Part shown: piece by piece, positions 14,645 to 17,493 of the stretch | Layout: each line of letters starts with the position of its first letter | Numbering within the stretch: position 1 is the first letter of the stretch | NCBI GenBank assembly: GCA_964530225.1 | Contig: CAZHBA010000027.1 | Coordinates: forward strand, 1 to 17,493 | From: CAZHBA01 sp964530225 | GTDB lineage: Bacteria; Pseudomonadota; Alphaproteobacteria; UBA6615 | DNA: 17,493 bases | Reading direction: 5' to 3' | Translations under genes and position numbers: made by a program | The notes under the pieces: generated by a model | The model's database searches: none | Seen by the model: the letters and a program-made list of their open reading frames with translations, nothing else | What the model was told of the DNA's origin: nothing

Positions 14645-15750
14645 TACCTGCTTTCCTCGTAAAATCGACGAACCGTGTTGATGACGTGATCCTGCTCGGC
14701 CTGCGACAGATAACCATCAACGGGAAAGCTGATCGTCTCGCGCGCATGGCGATCCGTGACGGGAAAATCGCCCGGCTTGTGGCCGAGATGCGCCAACGCC
14801 GCTTGTTGATATAGCGGAATCGGATAGTGCACCTTCGCCTCGATTCCCTGGTCGATGCAATATTGTACGAGTTCGTCACGCGCCTCGACGTGCAGGATGT
14901 AGAGCAGGAACACGTTCTTTACTGCCGGGTCACGGTCCGGCACATGCACCTGCGCGATATTGGCAAACCCCTGGTCATAGTAAGCAGCGGATCGGATGCG
15001 CCCGGCGACGATTTTGTCGATGTGGCGAACGCTCCACTTACCTACCACGGCCTGCATCGAATCCAACCGCGAGTTGTAGCCAAACATTAACATCTCGTCG
15101 CGGTTTTTAAGCCCGTGATTGCGCAGCAGGCGCACCTTACGGTTCATCTCGTCATCATCGGTGACAACGACACCCGCATCGCCCCAGACATTTATGATTT
15201 TTAAAGGGTGCATGGAAAAGCCGGACGCGATACCCCAGGTTCCGGCTTTGCGGCCATTGCGGTCGCCCGTTAGGCTTTGGCAAGCGTCTTCAACCACCGG
15301 CAGTCCGTGCCGTGCGGCGATTTCCATCACCCGGTCCATGTCCAAAACGTCGCCGGTGAGGTGCACGGGCATAATGGCCCTGGTAACGGAGGTGATGGCG
15401 GCTTCGAGTTGATCAATGTCGAGGCAAAAATTCTCCGCCGTATCGACAAAGACAGGCCGGGCGCCGACTTCATTAATGGCGCCGACGGTAGCCCAGAACG
15501 TGTTGGCGCAGGTGATGACTTCGTCGCCGGGCCCTAGCCCCAGTGCCTTCAATGGAATCTTGAGTGCATCGGTACCTGAGCCGACGCCGATGGCGTGTTT
15601 GGTGCCCACCGCGGCAGCGAACATCTCCTCGAACTCGCCGACGACCCTGCCCAAGGTTAAATCGCCAGACTTAACCAGCGCCCGTAATTCCTCGAAAATC
15701 GGTTCTGGGTCCGCAAATTGCTGGCCTAGCGGAGAGTAGCGAACGTACAT
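14644..15750 (-). CDS. DegT/DnrJ/EryC1/StrS aminotransferase (copy 2)
   Basis: Second PLP-dependent sugar aminotransferase, 368 residues, with the family N-terminus VRYSPLGQQFAD. GSGTDAL is at 58-64, the PLP Asp D155 lies in VVEDACQS, and the lysine K184 in SMHPLKIINVWGDAG. The last motif is GDAG where copy 1 has GDGG. The ATG at 15750 has only a weak upstream AGG at about 11 bases. It follows the E1 beta gene after 42 bases and overlaps copy 1 by one base. Two tandem aminotransferases could make a diamino sugar, act on two intermediates, or form a heteromer. PMP-dependent dehydratases (ColD, E1-type) of this fold carry His in place of the lysine; both copies here keep Lys, which favours true transaminases. 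Confidence 0.92.
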   Translation of the reverse strand: MYVRYSPLGQQFADPEPIFEELRALVKSGDLTLGRVVGEFEEMFAAAVGTKHAIGVGSGTDALKIPLKALGLGPGDEVITCANTFWATVGAINEVGARPVFVDTAENFCLDIDQLEAAITSVTRAIMPVHLTGDVLDMDRVMEIAARHGLPVVEDACQSLTGDRNGRKAGTWGIASGFSMHPLKIINVWGDAGVVVTDDDEMNRKVRLLRNHGLKNRDEMLMFGYNSRLDSMQAVVGKWSVRHIDKIVAGRIRSAAYYDQGFANIAQVHVPDRDPAVKNVFLLYILHVEARDELVQYCIDQGIEAKVHYPIPLYQQAALAHLGHKPGDFPVTDRHARETISFPVDGYLSQAEQDHVINTVRRFYEESR

Positions 15751-15792
15751 ACGAGATATGCCTGTCAGATGTCGCTTAACATGCCGAGACTA

Positions 15793-16896
15793 TCAAAATG
15801 GCCCTTTAAAGAAAGGATTCGGCACATCGATAGGTAGCTGGTCTTTGCCGGCATTCAGAGTACTCAGCAAACTTTCGACCTTCGCAGGGTCGGTCCCCAA
15901 CATATCGCCCGCAGCCCGAACAATCATTTCCGTATCGGGATAAAAACCGGGCACCATTCCCCGCGAGCTGGGCGTTGGATGGTCGACTAACCCCAATCGT
16001 ACAGGCGGTGCAGATAAATTAGCGAAACAATCGGAAGAAACCGAAGCCACTACCTCACCGCCCACCCCGTAGTGGATAAGGCCGGTGTCAACGGTCAAAA
16101 TACGGCCTGTCTTGCCGACTGACTCATAAATCGATGCGAGCTGCAATGGCCGCAACACGCGCATGTCGACCACTTCAATCGAGTGGCCAATTTCTTCCAT
16201 CGCCTCGGCGGCGCGCATCGCTTCCAATGTGGATTGTGACGTGGCAACTATACTTAGCTCGGAGCCTTGCCTGACGACACGGGGACCGTCCAATGGCTCG
16301 ACGTGATGTCCCTCGGGTACATGTCCGGAAGAATCGTGCAGCCATCGGTGTTCTATGAAAATTACCGGATTATCGTCTTCGATCGCTGCCGTCAGCATCC
16401 CCTTTGCGTCGGCCGCAAAAGTTGGCATGACGACCTTAAGTCCAGGAAAATGGGCAAACACAGCTTCCAGGCTTTGCGAATGCTCCGGCCCTTGCCCCCA
16501 GCCGCGTCCCACAACCATCCGAATAACCAATGGCACTTTGTGTTGACCGTTGCTGATGTAGTGTATTTTAGCGGCATTGTTGACGATCTGCTCGAAAGCA
16601 GGAAGCGCAAACTCGACCCTGTGCAACCCGACAACCGGTCTTTGTCCCGACATTGCGGCCCCGATGGCGGTCCCTATGCTGCCATTCTCCGCTACCGGCA
16701 TTTCGACTACGCGCTCTGCTCCAAATTTATCGCCAATACCTTTTTGCGTTCCCCACATCGCCGATGGGTCGGCAACGCCCTGACTAATTAAAAAGACGCT
16801 TTCATCGCGCGCCATCGCTTCAACCAGCGCCTCGCGGATTGCTTCTCCAAGTGTGATGATTCGTTCATTCGGCAAATCGATCTTAGGCGTAGACAT
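15793..16896 (-). CDS. TPP-dependent 2-oxoacid dehydrogenase-like E1 beta subunit
   Basis: Beta subunit, about 367 residues, of a thiamine-diphosphate E1 heterotetramer of the pyruvate, acetoin and branched-chain oxoacid dehydrogenase type. The glutamate that activates thiamine is E70 in MPVAENGSIGTAIGAA. GRGWGQGPEHSQSLEA lies at 130-145, then FPGLKVVMPTFAADAKGML. The C-terminal transketolase domain has VVDMRVLRPL. The start is ATG 16896 (STPKIDL...), with ATG 16908 as alternative; either overlaps the end of the alpha gene (14 or 26 bases), so translation is coupled. It is slightly longer than housekeeping E1 beta (about 325-340). No lipoyl E2 gene follows; aminotransferases do. That suggests that the TPP-bound two-carbon unit goes to a small-molecule acceptor, possibly a sugar, rather than to a lipoyl arm. 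This last point is inference. Confidence 0.9.
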   Translation of the reverse strand: MSTPKIDLPNERIITLGEAIREALVEAMARDESVFLISQGVADPSAMWGTQKGIGDKFGAERVVEMPVAENGSIGTAIGAAMSGQRPVVGLHRVEFALPAFEQIVNNAAKIHYISNGQHKVPLVIRMVVGRGWGQGPEHSQSLEAVFAHFPGLKVVMPTFAADAKGMLTAAIEDDNPVIFIEHRWLHDSSGHVPEGHHVEPLDGPRVVRQGSELSIVATSQSTLEAMRAAEAMEEIGHSIEVVDMRVLRPLQLASIYESVGKTGRILTVDTGLIHYGVGGEVVASVSSDCFANLSAPPVRLGLVDHPTPSSRGMVPGFYPDTEMIVRAAGDMLGTDPAKVESLLSTLNAGKDQLPIDVPNPFFKGPF

Positions 16897-17493
16897 GGTG
16901 TACAGCATCTTCCGGGGTTGGTAGTGGCGCCTCTTTCGCGTGCTGCATGGCGGCCGTAATTTCTTCCGATACGCCAGCAGCGAAGGCGTTTACGTCTTCT
17001 TGGGACAGCGCACCCTCAGCGATTAATTTTTGCTCCAGGCTTTTCACCGGGCACCCCGCCGCCCATTCGAGATATTCGTCCTCACTGCGATATCCGATGT
17101 CGTTGTCGTAATTCGGACCACAGTGCTCAAGCCAACGATAAGTGTCGAACAGCAGAAACGACGGGCCCCCACCCTCGCGAGCCCGCTGCACAGCAGTCTC
17201 TGTCAACCCAAAAACAGTCTCGGCATTATTGCCGTTTCCCTGCTGGGAAGTTACGCCGTGAGCTTCCGCGAGTTTCGAGAGTGGTCGGTCTGGCTGGCGT
17301 TGATGCAGCGGCGTGTAGACGGAGTACAAATTGTTTTCGCAAACAAAGATGACGGGCAATTCATAAAGCGCCGCGAAATTGGCGCTTTCGTGAAATGCGC
17401 CTTCCTCGACTGACGCATCGCCGATGAATACGACCGTTACATCGTCGCTCCCGGCGCGTTTGCTCGCCAGCGCACTTCCCACCGCCAGGGGGA
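16883..17493 (-). CDS. TPP-dependent 2-oxoacid dehydrogenase-like E1 alpha subunit (5' end missing)
   Basis: C-terminal about 203 residues of an E1 alpha subunit; the gene continues past the right edge, where the frame reads PLAVGSALASK without a start. The TPP/Mg motif runs from IGDASVEEGAFHES to CENNLYSVYTP; the usual GDG is GDA, a variant seen in the family. The phosphorylation-loop-like region is short, and the tail (EDAVHHVYA) ends at 16883 inside the start of the beta gene. The subunit binds the pyrophosphate of thiamine and pairs with the beta subunit to decarboxylate a 2-oxo acid. As the furthest upstream gene visible, it may head the sugar operon or follow further genes to the right. 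Confidence 0.88.
   Translation of the reverse strand, partial: PLAVGSALASKRAGSDDVTVVFIGDASVEEGAFHESANFAALYELPVIFVCENNLYSVYTPLHQRQPDRPLSKLAEAHGVTSQQGNGNNAETVFGLTETAVQRAREGGGPSFLLFDTYRWLEHCGPNYDNDIGYRSEDEYLEWAAGCPVKSLEQKLIAEGALSQEDVNAFAAGVSEEITAAMQHAKEAPLPTPEDAVHHVYA

Noticed and set aside
16897..16908. ATG 16908 as the E1 beta start
   Set aside because: It is possible but gives a larger overlap with the alpha gene and places GGAAG directly against the ATG; ATG 16896 was preferred with modest certainty.

Overview
The window looks like chromosomal DNA of a GC-rich proteobacterium, most likely an alphaproteobacterium. The signs are a fused indolepyruvate:ferredoxin oxidoreductase-type enzyme, an HSD10-like dehydrogenase, a branched-chain amino acid (Liv-type) ABC transporter next to an acyl-CoA ligase, and an alphaproteobacterial-looking pair of intergenic hairpins. 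I cannot name a genus. I see no tRNA, rRNA, CRISPR array, insertion sequence or phage gene.

Region 1 (1-9422) is catabolic. On the minus strand, in transcription order, come a fused 2-oxoacid (arylpyruvate) ferredoxin oxidoreductase split by a one-base frameshift (8530-5049), a LigE-like glutathione transferase (4977-4285), a fumarylacetoacetate-hydrolase-fold enzyme (4252-3263), a large acyl-CoA ligase (3029-1008), and the LivG ATPase and LivH permease of an ABC importer (LivH runs off the left edge). Diverging from the oxidoreductase on the plus strand is an HSD10-type short-chain dehydrogenase (8661-9422). Together they suggest import of an organic or amino acid, CoA activation, and 2-oxoacid, aromatic or branched-chain breakdown. 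The exact substrate cannot be read from the sequence.

Region 2 (9423-10195) is a scar-like junction. It holds two hairpin repeats, a heavily decayed remnant of an NADPH:quinone oxidoreductase gene on the minus strand (about 9549-9840), and a small unrecognised open frame (9965-10195).

Region 3 (10256-17493) is a surface-sugar or nucleotide-sugar cluster. One plus-strand gene encodes a GmhB-like HAD phosphatase. Facing it is a tight minus-strand operon that enters from the right edge: TPP-dependent E1 alpha (partial), E1 beta, two tandem DegT/DnrJ/EryC1 aminotransferases, a PIG-L-type deacetylase, a GmhA-like SIS isomerase, an NAD-dependent epimerase/dehydratase-like protein and a NUDIX hydrolase. 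Genes overlap or lie within about 60 bp of each other. No E2 or E3 gene is visible next to the E1 pair. The most interesting reading is a pathway to an unusual amino- or branched-chain sugar in which the E1 pair transfers or supplies a two-carbon unit. Two enzymes in the operon carry substitutions at usual catalytic positions (PIG-L: Asp to Leu; epimerase: Tyr and Lys both to His), which makes the cluster worth biochemical attention.
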